DNA of 64,000 nt from Locusta migratoria. Taxonomy: Eukaryota; Arthropoda; Insecta; Orthoptera; Acrididae. This document shows positions 10,577-22,756 of the stretch, piece by piece. A model generated the notes under the pieces. It searched no databases. It was not told where the DNA came from and saw nothing but the letters and a program-made list of their open reading frames with translations. Within the stretch, counting starts at the first letter, position 1; every line of letters begins with the position of its first letter. Both the position numbers and the translations under genes were made by a program. The stretch is taken from the NCBI GenBank assembly GCA_026315105.1, contig CM048750.1, forward strand, positions 170,466,549-170,530,548, written 5' to 3'.

Positions 10577-11114
10577 CATTGCATTGTGTCTCCACAGCAG
10601 TGTTGCAACTATTTAAGTTCCAGACCTAGTATATAAGGAGCAACACTAGATATCGGAAAATGAATTTCACTTGCATGAACGTACAGCAAGGACTTCTGAA
10701 AGTAAGAACTATGAGATATGGTAAAACTAAAAAAAAACATGACTTTCAACAAAAACTTGTGTTTTTTTTAATTCATAACATATTCTTTCTTATGCACTCA
10801 ATAACACGAGAAATAATAATAAAAAATATAATAGCGTTGGTTGCATCCAAATATGTCAATTACATCCAGAGAAATTGCGAAGCGAAATTAACGCTTAAAA
10901 TAAATGCAATGCACAGCTAGCGCGGTTCCGAGACTCAAACCTCACACTATCCGTAATCATGCGCAATAGGCGCTCTTAATTTACTCCAAACGTAAAATTT
11001 CTCGTGATGTAATTTAAGTATTGCATTGCTTCAAGCCCTATTGTTTTGAGTTTTTTTTCATGTTATTGGTTGCATAAAAAATAATATGGTGAGACCATTC
11101 CAAAAAATCATAAG
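10577..11114. other. AT-rich stretch without a gene
   Basis: An 86-codon frame at 10660-10920 has no recognisable domain and a low-complexity Lys/Asn/Ile composition. I see nothing else. Confidence 0.5.
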
Positions 11115-11284
11115 ACCGGCCGCGGTGGCCGAGGAGACTGAGGCGCTTCAGTCACGGTCTGCACGGCCACTACGGTCGGGGGTTCGAATCCCCCCTCGGG
11201 CATGGATTTTTGTGCCGTCCTTAGTATTAGTTATGACCCCGTAGTTAAGTCCCATAGGCTTTACAAGCATTTGAACATTTGAAA
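11115..11284 (+). mobile_element. tRNA-headed SINE, main type
   Basis: Plus-strand copy with A-box-like ggtggccgaggag and B-box ggttcgaatcc. The tail ends acatttgaa. It lacks the stretch with taagtagtttgtaagtttag, so it has an internal deletion. A short duplication (tcataag) lies at both ends. Confidence 0.9.
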
Positions 11285-11656
11285 GTCATAAGTTTGTGTT
11301 GACAATAATATTTATTTACGTTTAGAATATCTCTCAGATCTTACTTTCATAAGCCCGTGCTGTACGTTATTCTCCCTGAATGTCGTCTTTCAGTATCTAT
11401 TGTTGCTCCGGAGATATTTGGAGGGAAGGAGTTGGCTGGATACGCTGCCTCTTTCTGTGCGAGGACAGCCTCAGGTTGATTACTTCACCGCATATGCTGT
11501 AATAACGTTTGACCTCTTACGGGAATCTGAAACGGCGAGTGTAAGAGGGCATGGACGATAGGAAAGTTACGCCCAAAGCGGGCGACTAGTGGCCAACGAG
11601 CATCATTTAGATTAGAATATATGAAGTATTCTAATGATTTCTGTATGTAATCAACG

Positions 11657-11690
11657 CCTGATGATGAGCAGAACACGCTCGAAACGCGTA
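11657..11690 (+). ncRNA. Hammerhead ribozyme-like motif
   Basis: The core reads CTGATGA, then a stem of GAGC/GCTC around a 7-base loop, then GAAAC, then the palindrome ACGCGT followed by A. These are the invariant CUGANGA and GAAA elements of the type I hammerhead. The self-complementary stem III would form only between two copies. A poly-A-rich aataaag follows 30 bp later, like an element end. Cleavage is untested. Confidence 0.5.
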
Positions 11691-11778
11691 GCTTTATGTT
11701 AGATTAAGCATAAAGAAATAAAGTGACTGGTAGCAGTAATTACAAATATTATTATCGTCGGACTACTTTTATGCTTAT

Positions 11779-12720
11779 AGGTGCCGGTCTCTAAAACATC
11801 CTTAGTCAAGTTATATGTCATTCCAACCGCTTTCTACTACATCCGACTTTTATTTCTGGAATTAAGTTACATTCACCAACGCCTACCACTTTCACTAATA
11901 TTAAGGGCAAAGATTGTCTATGATGACCTCCAAATACATCAGCCGCCCAATCCTACTGGACAAGTTTCCCCAAATCATATGGCGTCGTGCGTTACATGCA
12001 GTTTCTGTCGCTACGAGAGTCCAATCCGACTGGTATATCACCGTCAACGGCAAACAAGTCAACAGTTTTGCCTGAATCGTATCCGTCTCGCTGACACACC
12101 CCTACGTATTCACTGTGGGGTGGACGACACAGACAACCACCGGTCCTATGTGGTCAGTCGTCCGACGTCTGAAGACTCTCACTACGTATTCTGGCTTTCC
12201 TCGCCCGACAGTCACCTGTTCAGCTCTCATTACAGACGCTACTATTTTCGGACACGATTTATTACTCGGCCACGGAAATAACGCTGTGAACTGGATACGC
12301 AGCCACACCGTCCGCTAAGTTTTCGACCGGGACGAGAAATCTGAACTGGATTATTGGACGTACTACCTCAATGATCGCCACTTCGCAATCGTTCATAACT
12401 CAGATACAAACAGTTCTTTTCAAATATTTTGTGGAGCGTCTTTCAGGACCCGCCTCCCAGCTGGAACGTCCAAACTATGAGAAGTTAATGATAATCTTGT
12501 TGATACGAGTGCTGAACGAACTGCGAACAGAACTCCTACGAAAATTATCGGAAGACAAGTTCGGATGTTCCACCACTGCATAGCGAGAACAAGACATACA
12601 GAATTTAAAAACATTAATTAATAAAATAAATAAATATAAAAAAACGCCGCCTAAGCCGGTCCCAAGCCCGGTTATGAAAGGAGGAGGGCGATGTGTAACA
12701 CCTCGTTAAAAAACCTTGGC
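11779..12720 (+). mobile_element. Non-LTR retrotransposon, C-terminal region (decayed)
   Basis: A shifted frame gives RIRLADTPLRIHCGVDDTDN followed by HR, an end-of-ORF2 zinc-knuckle-like C-x2-C...H...C block found in several LINE clades. Leu-rich text with repeated ER/LR motifs continues to about 12600. An AATAAATAAATA run at about 12622-12638 and a GC-rich 3' part precede the SINE insertion at 12721. No RT core is visible, and the clade is not certain. Confidence 0.55.
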
Positions 12721-12918
12721 CGGCCCCGGTGGCCGAGGTGACTGAGGCGCTCCAGTCAAGGTCAGCACGGCCACTACGGTCGGGGGTTCGAATCCCCCCT
12801 CGGGCATGGATATTTGTGCCGTCCTAGTTTGTAAGTAGTTCATAAGTAGTTTGTAAGTTTAGGGACTGATGACCCGTAGTTAAGTCCCATAAACTTTACA
12901 AACATTTGAACTTTTTTT
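12721..12918 (+). mobile_element. tRNA-headed SINE, main type
   Basis: Complete plus-strand copy, B box intact. The flanking duplication is aaaaaaccttgg (12709-12720) and the same string at about 12921-12932. It interrupts the tail of the preceding LINE or a junction between two LINEs. Confidence 0.94.
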
Positions 12919-13079
12919 GAAAAAAACCTTGGTTCACCTGCCCCGGGTGATAGTACCTTGTAAGGGTCCCTTGTCAGGGTACGATGAAGACCTCAATGGC
13001 AGTGAAGACGGATATGATGATCATCGGTACGGCGGAACTGGCGAAAGAAGCAAGCTTTACAGAGAAGATAAAGCATATT

Positions 13080-13935
13080 AAAACAAATTGAGATCCTCAA
13101 AGTATGTGCAGAGAAGGTTGGCCTGCAAATCTCCTTTGAGAAGACTGAATTTATTTGCTCCAAATTAGATATTCCAAATCTCAAAACAAATTATGGTGAA
13201 ATCAACAGTCAAACGCTTTAAGTATCTCGGCGAAGTTATTGAACTAACAGGACTCCAGAAAATAGCACAAAACAACCGATTACAGAAAATCGAGAAAGCA
13301 TTCGGACTTGTTCAAAACATATATAACAAAAAATGCCTGTCAGAAGGAACTAAAATCAGACACTACAACACTGTTATCAAACCTACAGTCACGTATGTAA
13401 GTGAAACGTTCCCACTGAATAGAAAATTAGATTTACAAGAAATTAAGAAAGTAGAGAGAAAAATTATTAAGAAAATTCTGGGACCACGATACACACAAGG
13501 TGGATACAGACTGCAGACCATCGAGACAACCAAAAAACTATCAAATATCTAAAACTGACGTCGGAAGGAGAAAAATGAAATTTTATGGACATCTACACAG
13601 ATTACCTGGAAACAGGTTGACTAAACGTCTACTGGACTATGTGACGTCACTTAAAGCAACAATACCCTGGGTAACTGAAGTTAAGGAGGATTTGACAAAA
13701 GCAAAAATTGACATAACAAACACATCAGACATTCAGAGGCAAAATTGACAAGTTGACGTTTACTTCAGAGACGGCAACAAAACCATACCAACCAAAGTGG
13801 ACCGAAGAAGGAAAGGCCTTTGGGGAGAAAATGAAGAAATATTGAGAAAATAAGAAGAACCTTAAGAAATATTGATAAATCATCTGCTTATCGTTCTCCC
13901 ATGGGGACATTCGCTAATGATAATAATAATAAATG
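13080..13935 (+). mobile_element. LINE reverse transcriptase C-terminal region, with (ATA)n tail
   Basis: The longest frame (13193-13552) reads FKYLGEVIE, NRLQKIEKAFGLVQNIYN and ERKIIKKILGPRY. The next (13500-13748) reads RRKMKFYGHLHRLPGNRL. This is the thumb and C-terminal region that RTE-like LINEs carry after the RT core. Upstream text (CAEKVGLQISFEKTEF, near 13101-13150) is in frame with RT block 6. The copy ends in ataataataat at 13919-13931. One stop separates the two frames; no RT active site remains. Confidence 0.8.
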
Positions 13936-14232
13936 TAAAGAAGTAAAATAATCCTACCCATACCTAATATTTTCCTCCTCCCGCTTTTTACATCTAGGTT
14001 AGTTTGATTTGAGATAGGTATAGACAGGAGCAAACGTCTGAAGAGGTAAGTTTTTTTAAGGGCACAAGTGGCGGTGGCAAGTAGGCCCTTTTTGCTTGGT
14101 AGTTCCCTTTTTCTGTCCACGGCGATAACAACTAAATTAAATAAGGGTTTAAAATTTGATGTGGAGTTAAAAAACAAGTACTAAAAATAAAAATAAAAAC
14201 AAAAAAGTGGGAATTTTAGGCGGAAGGGAGGC

Positions 14233-14316
14233 GAGCGCCGGTAGCCAAGAGCTTAGAGTGACCGCTTCCACGAAGCGGGAGACCCGGGTTCGTATCTCGA
14301 CCCGCTCACTCTTCCA
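14233..14316 (+). mobile_element. tRNA-derived SINE head, separate family
   Basis: The A-box-like text ccggtagccaagagcttaga and B-box-like gggttcgtatctcgacccgc are at tRNA spacing. The rest does not match the main SINE family. No tail could be defined. Confidence 0.6.
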
Positions 14317-14581
14317 CTTCTCGCCATTGAGTTATCTCATTGCCCTAGTATAGCTTTTGTCACGCTTTTCCTTCCTCTAACTTCTGCTCATTAATAAAAA
14401 TATTTTGATATGCAATCGTTGCTGACAAGGAAGACAGGCAATGTATTCATGAGAAGGGTTCAGATAATGCGCCAAATTTAACCTTTGTGATAGCACGTAC
14501 GGCCCAGATAAGTTCGTCAGCCCATTTGCTTTGGGGATTTAAGTCTGCTCAAACATGTTGGCTGTACAGATTTACAACATC

Positions 14582-14800
14582 CTAGCGGCGCAGTGGAAAC
14601 ACACCGGATTCGAATTCGGGGGACGGTGATTCAAATTCACCTCCGGCCTCCCAGATTTAGGTTTTTCGTGATTTCTCTGTATCACTCCAGGAATATGCCG
14701 GGATGGTTACTTTGGAAGGGCAAGGCCGATTTTCTTCCCCATTCTTGCGTGAGCTACGTCTCTAATGACCACGCTGTCGACAGAAAGTCAAACCCTAATC
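14582..14800 (+). mobile_element. tRNA-headed SINE, second family
   Basis: The head has gcggcgcagtggaaacacac and ggtgattcaaattcacctcc (B-box region). The body (ccagatttaggttttt, cactccaggaatatgccggg, tctaatgaccacgctgtcga) matches the member at 57200-57450. It ends in a pyrimidine-rich tail. Confidence 0.85.
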
Positions 14801-15180
14801 ATCCTTCCTTCCTCCTTCTTGTGAAGCCTGCCGTACTGGTAAATAAAATCTTGGATGTAAACAATGCATCTGATACACACTGCTACAACAGGCATTGACA
14901 GAACCGCTGTGGCCTACAACATGAGTCGAACTACGCACCTGACCAAAGGCTACCTGATGGTAGGTACTGTAAGATATCACAATAACCTCCTGATACATTT
15001 GACACAACTGCAATACATCTAATATGCCAATATCTGTAATCAAATGTCGTGCAGTCCTACCTATAAACGCGTGTTTATTTCAGAAAGGACGGGTTTAGGG
15101 TCTTTATTGGACGTATGTTTAATTGTTATCAAAAAGGAAACAAATCCGACGTTCAGCAAAACTATTTTTTATTGAGTTAC

Positions 15181-16250
15181 TAACCGGCTTTCGGCTTAGG
15201 CCTCCATCAGGTAACCAATGAGTGTCGCAAATATTTCTTCACAGATGTGCGGATTACAAAAATGTTATTAAATTACAGAAGATACAAATTCACATGTTCA
15301 CAGTAAAGCGGTACATTTTCATAGCAATAAATTAAATTTACTAAAATGGAAAGATATATAAAAAGCTGATTTTATAAATACAGGTTGAAAGCTTGAATAT
15401 TATTGTTAAAAGCAGGAGGGACGCAGGTGGGGTTGTTACATTGCGAAATAGTAACATTGGAAACATTTAACAAACTTCTTTTAGTCGACGGGAAAAGGGA
15501 AACTGGGTTTGTTCCTTTAATACTGTACCGGCATTTTCTGCCATATGTTTACTGATTTCTAGTATTTGCAATAGTATCATCTTTCTGTTTCTCTTAAGGG
15601 AATGTAAGATTTCAAAGTCTACATCATAAGTATGGTTTTCTGTGAACAGGTGTCCGGCTAAGGTTGAATATTTTTTAACCTCCAGCTTCTCTCATGCAGT
15701 GATAATCTAATTGCTACATTCCTGCCAGATAGAAAAATATACACTATGCCACAATATACACTATGCCACAATGTCTGCATGTGATCGTATATATACCAAT
15801 CTGTGCTAGAGATTGAATTTTATCTGTACTGTTGAATAAATAATTTGAAATGCTGTTTATGTTGCAAAATGCGGGTCTGTAATTTCGAGATTTTAACATT
15901 TTAGCAAGGTGATCTGATATTTTTGCCTCTATGACACGCCAGTTTTTCTGACTATTGCCTTTCTCCTGTTGGCCAGAATAAAAAAGTGCTGTAATTTTTC
16001 TCATTTTCTTCTTATGCTGTATATTGTCAATCAGGGCAGGGCTATAGCCATTACTGGATGCCATACATTTGATGGATTGTAGTGTTGTTCGAAATGAAGA
16101 ATCAGATAATGGAACTGATATGAGCCGGTTCACCACTGAATAGATAGCTGTATGTTTATGCCTGTGTGGTTGCTGTGAGCTAACATTTTCTGTAAATACT
16201 AAATAAGTATTTTTTGTTTCGAACGGCATACTATAATTGTGGTAGGACAA
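15181..16250 (-). mobile_element. Penelope-like element with GIY-YIG remnant
   Basis: The 168-codon frame at 15744-16250 reads HRHKHTAIYSVVNRLISVPL, MASSNGYSPALID and ends GIYTITCRHCGIVYI. This is the linker between RT and the GIY-YIG endonuclease of Penelope-like retroelements, and the GIY...YI start of the nuclease. After a 20-bp duplication of tatacactatgccaca (15741-15773) that breaks the nuclease, further family-like text follows at 15590-15680 (KYSTLAGHLFTENHTYDVDF). Downstream on the same strand, 15181-15212 holds a CTGATGGA...GCCGAAAG hammerhead-like motif, where such elements carry one. The RT core is missing. Confidence 0.8.
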
Positions 16251-16537
16251 GTAACTTACATTGAATGTTGCACTGCATTTAAATCTGACACATATACAAT
16301 ATAATTAGTCATAATGTCTCCGTACGGAACACTGTCAAAGTTCGACTAATCATTCAGTCCTTAGAGAATAAAAATCCTTTGTTTGATCACGAAATCATAC
16401 AAGAATCACTGTGTGAACGTCCTCATATTTGGAAAATATATTTTCTTTCAGCTTGAAGAAATTTAAAAAATGCATTATGTAAGGTACGAACTCCCGAATA
16501 TAATCACCCACTACTGTGTGGGCTTGGTCAAATGGAC

Positions 16538-16806
16538 AATAATAATAATTTCATGTGGCGCATTAGCCTGGTGCAAGTGTTTCGATTGGACACTTGCGTG
16601 TCCCTAATCTACCCCAGTTATCCAACTGGGGAAAGTGGATCTACAGTTTACCGTGGAATCCGTTTCTGGCGACTCCTCACATCGTTGAGAAGTGAAGGCT
16701 GGGTTAAAACGCAGACTGAAAAATTCCGAGATCTGACAGGTTTTTGAAGTCGCGACCCTTTGGTTTCCAGTCGAGCGCTTTACCCCGATACCATCAGGCC
16801 TGACGC
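16538..16806 (-). mobile_element. tRNA-derived SINE, third family
   Basis: On the minus strand the head reads ctgatggtatcggggtaaag, gcgctcgactggaaacc and gggtcgcgacttc, a tRNA with its anticodon arm still visible. The element ends in an aattattattatt-type tail (16538-16551). Only one copy was seen in the window. Confidence 0.65.
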
Positions 16807-17147
16807 TCAAGGGGATTGAATCGTTCCACTATTTGGTCCACATACCGCCTAAATTTCCTGCTGCATATGCATGCAATTTAGACGTTTAACCACAGGCATC
16901 GTACTGTGATTTGTACTTCAACTTTGGAGTACATTTCCAGTTGCAAAGCCACGATTTGTACATGCTGGGATTGGAAAAGGATGTTGAAGGAATTCAGCTA
17001 TAGTGTTTTTTGCCTAGAAGCCAGTCCCACATTCACCAACATTGATTAGGAACTAAGATAAGACGGAAAAAAAGAGTTTGAATCGGGACATTTACCTTGA
17101 TGTTTATAGAACCACTACAAAAGTTCACCCAAGCGGAGAAACATGTA

Positions 17148-17374
17148 TAGCCGCGGTGGAGTGGCCGAGCGCTCTAAGGTGCCTTGCCGCAGCAAGCGGT
17201 ATTTGCTCGCCGTCGGAGGTTCGAGTCCTCCCTCGTGCATGGGAAAGTGTGTGTATGTGTGTGTTTTGTCCTAAAGATAATTTAGTGTAAGTAGTTTGTA
17301 AGACTAGGGATGTATGGGACTGATAACCGCAGCAGTTAAGTCCTTTAGACTTAGAAACATTAGAACATTTGAAA
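17148..17374 (+). mobile_element. tRNA-headed SINE, head variant 2 (Leu-like)
   Basis: The head reads gccgcggtggagtggccgag then cgctctaaggtgccttgccg and ggaggttcgagtcctccc, close to a tRNA-Leu with a long variable arm. The tail (gtagtttgtaag, gggactgata, agttaagtcc, acatttgaa) is that of the main family. A (GT)n-like insert lies at 17247-17264. Confidence 0.88.
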
Positions 17375-18524
17375 CGTGTCTCAAGTTTGACACTTCTGGC
17401 AATGGAAGACGAGATTTTCTCCGCTTTTTAAAGAGTACAAGAATATCGCCATGGTGACTCGATAAAAGAGCGGACGGAATTTTTACATACGACAAAGCCG
17501 ACGAAGTAAAGCAGGATAGAACTGAGCTCAGAGTGTGTATAACTACATTTCTGGACACCGAAAAATCTCCTCAATGGGAACGAACATGTGTTCCATGTGA
17601 AACTAAGATGGATGTATAAGATTAAAAGTGCACCTCGTAAATATCGAATAAGTCAGTTGAAGCAGGGTACAGCCTTTGAATACGAATATATTTCACCATA
17701 TGTAACTGAAATTTTGTAAATTTTATTTATGTAACATGTGGCTATATATTGATAACGGAAACTTTGTTTTTTGTAGGAAGACACCTGACGATGGCATGCC
17801 AGAATATATATCTCGTGAATAAATAAATAAAATATATAATACAGTGTTCTGGTCCATCTAGTTATAATGACATCAATATGAACTGGAAACAAACGTGGTG
17901 TCCTGTTTCACAGGTACGTCAGAAATGATGTATAAATTATAATACATAATTATGTATTATTTGGCGCTTGCAGTCGCGTAAATAATGCAGGAAGCTTGTG
18001 ATGTGTTCGTTTATTTGTAATACTATATGACTAAATGCGATTACGTATTTCTAGTGGTATTGGTATCACAACAACAGTTTACTCAATGCCCAAGAGGGCG
18101 GCATGCCATTGGTAGGAACATTTCCGCCTTTTGTGATTTAACGGACGAGCAGTCCACCGACGCTTACGTCCTTGGCTGAGTGTCTGACGTCAATCGCCTT
18201 ATCGTCTACGACCAGTCGTCCACATTCCACCTATAACGATGGTAACAGGTGAACATGGGACGGGTCTCACTGACCAGTGAAATTTGGCGTCCTGCGATGT
18301 CTCTGTCTCCTCTGTGAAATCCGATTGTTATGTCTGTCTACATTTTCTGTAACCGAAGTTGATAGAATGACCTCAGTACACTCATGTTAAAAAAAAGTAC
18401 ACCCTGAAACACTAGAGATAGTAAGTTCATAGGATACATACATTAGTAAGTTCTGCAAATATGATAACCATCTGAACCATTTCCGCTCGTTGGTTCAACA
18501 ACGATATAGCGGCGCGAAACCACC
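17375..18524. other. Stretch without a gene
   Basis: No coding domain was recognised. At 17790-17815 is a weak CTGACGA...GAA hammerhead-like motif followed by aataaataaataaaat, possibly the worn end of a Penelope-type repeat. Confidence 0.4.
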
Positions 18525-19219
18525 TGAAAGGCTGCTCTATACGAGCGCTAGAATCGTGGCGTTGACGACGCCCCGTGAACGTCGGGTGACTGGAGCAATT
18601 TTACTACAATGAGGCGCTAGCAACGCGGCTAGAGGCGTAAAAACGAGGCATCAGTGACGTTGGTACGCTAATATACAAGGCGTTAGTAACCAGCAGAGAC
18701 TGAGCGTGTGTCAGTCGAGTTGTTATTTTTCTTACGGAAGAGATAGTTACTCCGAGTCTCTTTCTGAAGATACTTCAATCACCCTTGCGACCATACGCAC
18801 CGACATCAATAGCTGTGAAGTTGCACTTAGCATCACTTTTAACCAATAACGCAAGGGGCAACATTATTTATAGTTGAAACACTCAGAGCCATAATTTGGC
18901 GGGTATTTCAAACGAATATGTTAACTATTCACCGCCCCAACGCAGTTAGAATAATTAGTTCACTCTTCGTATACATGCGCCTTCTCAAGCCACATTTCCT
19001 CGCTTGGAGTTAGCATCTTTTGGGGATGAAGAATATCCCAGATAACAATTAACGGAATAGTTGTTCTTGACACATGAAAGTAAACACCGAATCGCCGAAA
19101 TTCATTTCCATGGCTAGATTTCTGAAACACACCGACAAGTGCAGTTACTTACACACAATTTTATTTCAGGTAAAAAAAAAAGATAAAGTAATCACAACAA
19201 AATAATTTCATAAAGGATT

Positions 19220-19421
19220 GCCGGCCTCGGTGGCCGAGGGGACTTAGGCGCTCCAGTCACGGTCTGCACGGCCACTACGGTCGGGGGTGCGTATCCCCCA
19301 CAGGGCATGGACATTTGTGCCGTCCTTAGTATTAGTTAGTTCATAAGTAGTTTGTAAGTTTAGGGACTGATGATCCCGTAGTTAAGTCCCATAAACTATG
19401 CAAACATATGAACATTTTGAA
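19220..19421 (+). mobile_element. tRNA-headed SINE, main type
   Basis: Complete plus-strand copy flanked by exact cataaaggatt duplications at 19209-19219 and 19422-19432. The B box is mutated (ggtgcgtatcc). Confidence 0.94.
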
Positions 19422-19976
19422 CATAAAGGATTTCCACTTATTGACAAAAGGTGATAATCGGAATGACTAGTACAAAGAAAAGGAAAAATAATGTACTGGA
19501 CGAACTACTGTTCTTGAATCCACACGTAAAAGGTTGTGGAACTAATGTTTCCAGCTGGGGACGAAAGAAATACTATTTTAACAAATGGAACGGAGATAAA
19601 ATGCTTAGGAATGAGTAAATTCACTTAATTCAATGTAATAAGTAATCTCTCTGCAGGTTCTATACATATTTTCTTCGCTGTGTCGTTCTTTCGTATATGT
19701 TCACATATAGCATTAAATAGTTCGTCAAAAGAAGCAACCGACATTCGATAATAATTACAGAATTTCCCTCAGTATGTTCGTTGTTGCTGAAACATTAAAA
19801 GAAACTGTCCTGTTGATAGTTTATTAGCAACACCGTGTTTTTACCCCAACGTTTCGCTTTTCTCTTATTATTTCACTCTTCATAGATAACTCCGGCGCAG
19901 ACTAATTGAATAGTATCCATTTTGAAACTGATATAATAAAATCGATGCCAACGCCCCAAATACGCGGTGTATAGAT

Positions 19977-21499
19977 AAGGCGGCCAACCGTCCAGGATTG
20001 TGCGGGACTCTCCCGGGTTCTGACGCACCGTCCCGCATTGGAAAACGTCTTACAAGTGTCACGCAAAATGCCTAATTTGTCCCGCAAGTCCCGCATCCCG
20101 GTAATTTTTCACATTACACCGACTGCAGATTATTCCAACGTATCGAAATCATTAAGAATCAGGACATGAAGACTTATGATAGTGATTATGTGCAGTACTT
20201 TTGTTATCTAGAAAAGAAATATATATTTAGTACGACTAAGTGAAAAACCTGTAGCTGTTGGCGTGGGGTGACTACCCTTAATTCTCTAAGATTGATAACG
20301 ATCTCAATAACAATAGGTTCCAAACGAAACGTTCCGGGAGATGCCGGAGTACAATAGGCGTTTTTTTAGGTTGCAAATTAGTCCGCGCGGAGACTCGACA
20401 TTGTTGATTTGTGTTTGCGTGCTTCGCCGGGTTCCGCGAACAAATTTATTAGTAATTCCGCCGACTATTAAAAAACGAAAAAAAAAAATTCAACTGACCA
20501 AGGACTTGCAAAAGGGGTTACCTTTCTTACAGAAGTGTACATCACCTTCAGAAGTGCGGTGCAATACGTGTAATGAGATGTCCTCAGTTGGTCACGGCAG
20601 TAAATATGTCATTTAACATCTTACAAAAATGAAAGGGCTCAGACCGCCACAGATACATCATCACTCTGAACTTATCTCTGTCTGGAAAACTTCACTGGAT
20701 AAGAACAACTTGTAAGAACCGAAGGTTTGTGGGCTTTCCACAATGTAAGTCACTATCAGACTTTTATAACGATGGAATTGATTAAAAAGTGTTTCAAAAG
20801 AAGTTTCGTTGCGGGAAAACTAAGTACGAAGCAGTAATAAGGAATGTGAAAACTTATTTTTTCTTTAGCTAACCTTCAGACAGAACTTCAGAACAAAAGA
20901 CTTTCCATTTATCAGTATCTGTACAGACATTTAAAATCACAAAGACCTCAAAATATATCAAATATTAGTGCTGTAAATTCATCCAAAGACTGGAATTAAT
21001 GTAAAAATGTTAGATATGATGAAATACCCTGGTGAAACTGTGGTTATTATATTTCTTCAACGGACATACTGGAAAATCAATGGTGGAAATAGAAAGTCAT
21101 GGTGATTCATGCAGATAGTGCCAGTAGAAATTTTGACGGACTTCAACGTGAATGACAATGCAAAGCTTTCGTCAAACTTCAAGAGGGAGAAAAATGTTGG
21201 CATCGGGTGAGCAGCGCATATTGCATACAGCTGTACACAAACATCAGCAGATATGTTACTGGTGGACGTCGAATATGTTGTTACATTTATTCGTACTTTT
21301 ACACAGTGCGTGTAGAAGATCTCAAAATTTTTGTGAACACAGAAATGCAATACAAAGGAATCCTGGGATATAGTAAAACACGATGGCTTGCTCTTTTGCC
21401 TGCATTAGAGAGAGTCCTGACACTGAGTCGCGTGTTTATAGTACCCTTACATATCCTCGAAACGTCCCGCATTGGGATTTGACAAAGTTGGCCGCCTTA
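19977..21499 (+). mobile_element. hAT-like transposon fossil with BED-type finger remnant
   Basis: The inverted ends taaggcggccaac (19977-19989) and gttggccgcctta (21487-21499) are flanked by tGTATAGa and cGTATAGt, a worn 8-bp duplication as hAT elements make. Inside, EVRCNTCNEMSSVGHGSKY near 20551-20610 resembles the zinc finger. Near 21195-21420, AHILHTAVHKHQQ- and GILGYSKTRWLALLPALERV-like text resembles the central hAT block with its TRW motif. Stops and shifts are frequent. Confidence 0.7.
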
Positions 21500-21813
21500 C
21501 GTATAGTATACACCCAATGCTAACGTCGCGTTAAAATGCGGCGTTTCTAGCGCCCTGTATAGTATGCAAATTCAACGCCTAGTTTTCAGCGTACCACCGC
21601 CGCGATTTTAGTCCTCGTATAGAATAGCCCTGAAGTAAAATGTGCCTGCAGCTCTCGGAGGTAATGGATCAGTTTCACGCGAGCAGACGTGCCGGAGGGC
21701 TCTCAGACGTATGCACGGACCGTACCGTCAAATCAAGAGGGCCTTTCATTCGCATGAGAGTCACACAGAGTGTGGTATCTAGTAGAAGTGAATATTTATT
21801 TCCACAAATAACA

Positions 21814-22756
21814 TCTAATATATAAAGCAGAGTGTCCGTATGCTTGTACGTGTTGCATACAAATCTACAGTTGTGTTCCAATCTTTATGAAATTTTGTAC
21901 ACGTAAGCTTCAATCCATGAGGACGATCGCCTTAAGTGTAAGAATCACATACGATATATAGTTCGCGAGATATGACGTCATAAACATGAGATGCGCATGA
22001 GATGTGCATTTTGCGACAATGCTGCTCATTTTATCCTAAACAATTGGACCGATTTCAACCAAATTTGGTACACACATTCCTCACCGTGAGGTAACAATTG
22101 CTGCATGGTTAAGAATCATATACGGCACATGGTTCATAACCAATAGAAATAGCAAAAAATGCCATATAATGCACTGTATGAGAATGACAGTACTTAGCGA
22201 CTTGCAACAAACTTTAATAAAAGTTTGAAATTATGTTTAAACTTTTTCTCGCTGGCAACCATAGTAAAATGATGAAAGGAAAAAAGTTTCTCGCTTACTA
22301 CTTTTCCGCTGTTTATGGGATAAAACAACGGCTATGAGTATGACGTTACAATTTATAATGTGAACACTACAAATTGTAGTCGCAGGAAATATACACACAT
22401 ACAGTTGAATGTACCTTCTAAATTGTATCACGTTCTGGCGCATAGTTCATATGAGCACATAAACAGTAACGTTTCGCTGCTCATGGACTAAAACTACGGC
22501 TTTCGGTGTGACGTTATAAATTATAATTTCTTCACTACAAATTGTAGCCACAGTTAATTTTACAGGCAGTATACACGCATACAGTTGAGTTTGGGTTCTA
22601 AATTGTATCACAGTACGACACGTTGTTCATGATATATGAGCACATAAACAATTACCTTCGTGGAAAATTGCCCCTTCCCGCACCAAGTTTTGATCTGTTA
22701 CTTCTTTACTACTAATAAATAAATAAATACCCGGGCAAAGCCGGGTTTTCAGCTAG
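21814..22756 (+). mobile_element. Non-autonomous Helitron with both ends
   Basis: The 5' end is A^TCTAATATATAAAGCAGAG, starting with TC. The 3' end has the hairpin cccgggcaaagccggg about 8 bases before the terminal CTAG at 22753-22756, followed by T. TC...CTRR ends, a subterminal hairpin and A^T insertion without target duplication define Helitrons. The 943-bp body has no Rep/helicase. It includes a diverged direct duplication (about 22300-22465 and 22470-22660). Confidence 0.88.

Larger units (their letters stand above)
18525..21640. repeat. Diverged inverted pair enclosing a composite region
   Basis: Text near 18530-18575 (ggctgctctatacgagcgct and on) matches the reverse complement of 21595-21635 (ggctattctatacgaggact and on), and further similarity continues inward. 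The pair may be the terminal repeats of an old DNA transposon into which the SINE at 19220 and the hAT-type element at 19977-21499 later inserted. No transposase belonging to the outer pair was found. Confidence 0.4.

Noticed and set aside
15741..15773. Promoter-like tandem tatacactatgccaca
   Set aside because: It lies inside the coding part of a Penelope-like relic and is a local duplication.
17148..17240. tRNA-Leu gene
   Set aside because: Cloverleaf-like, but followed by the common SINE tail, and the same head recurs at 51915 and 63958. SINE head, not a tRNA gene.
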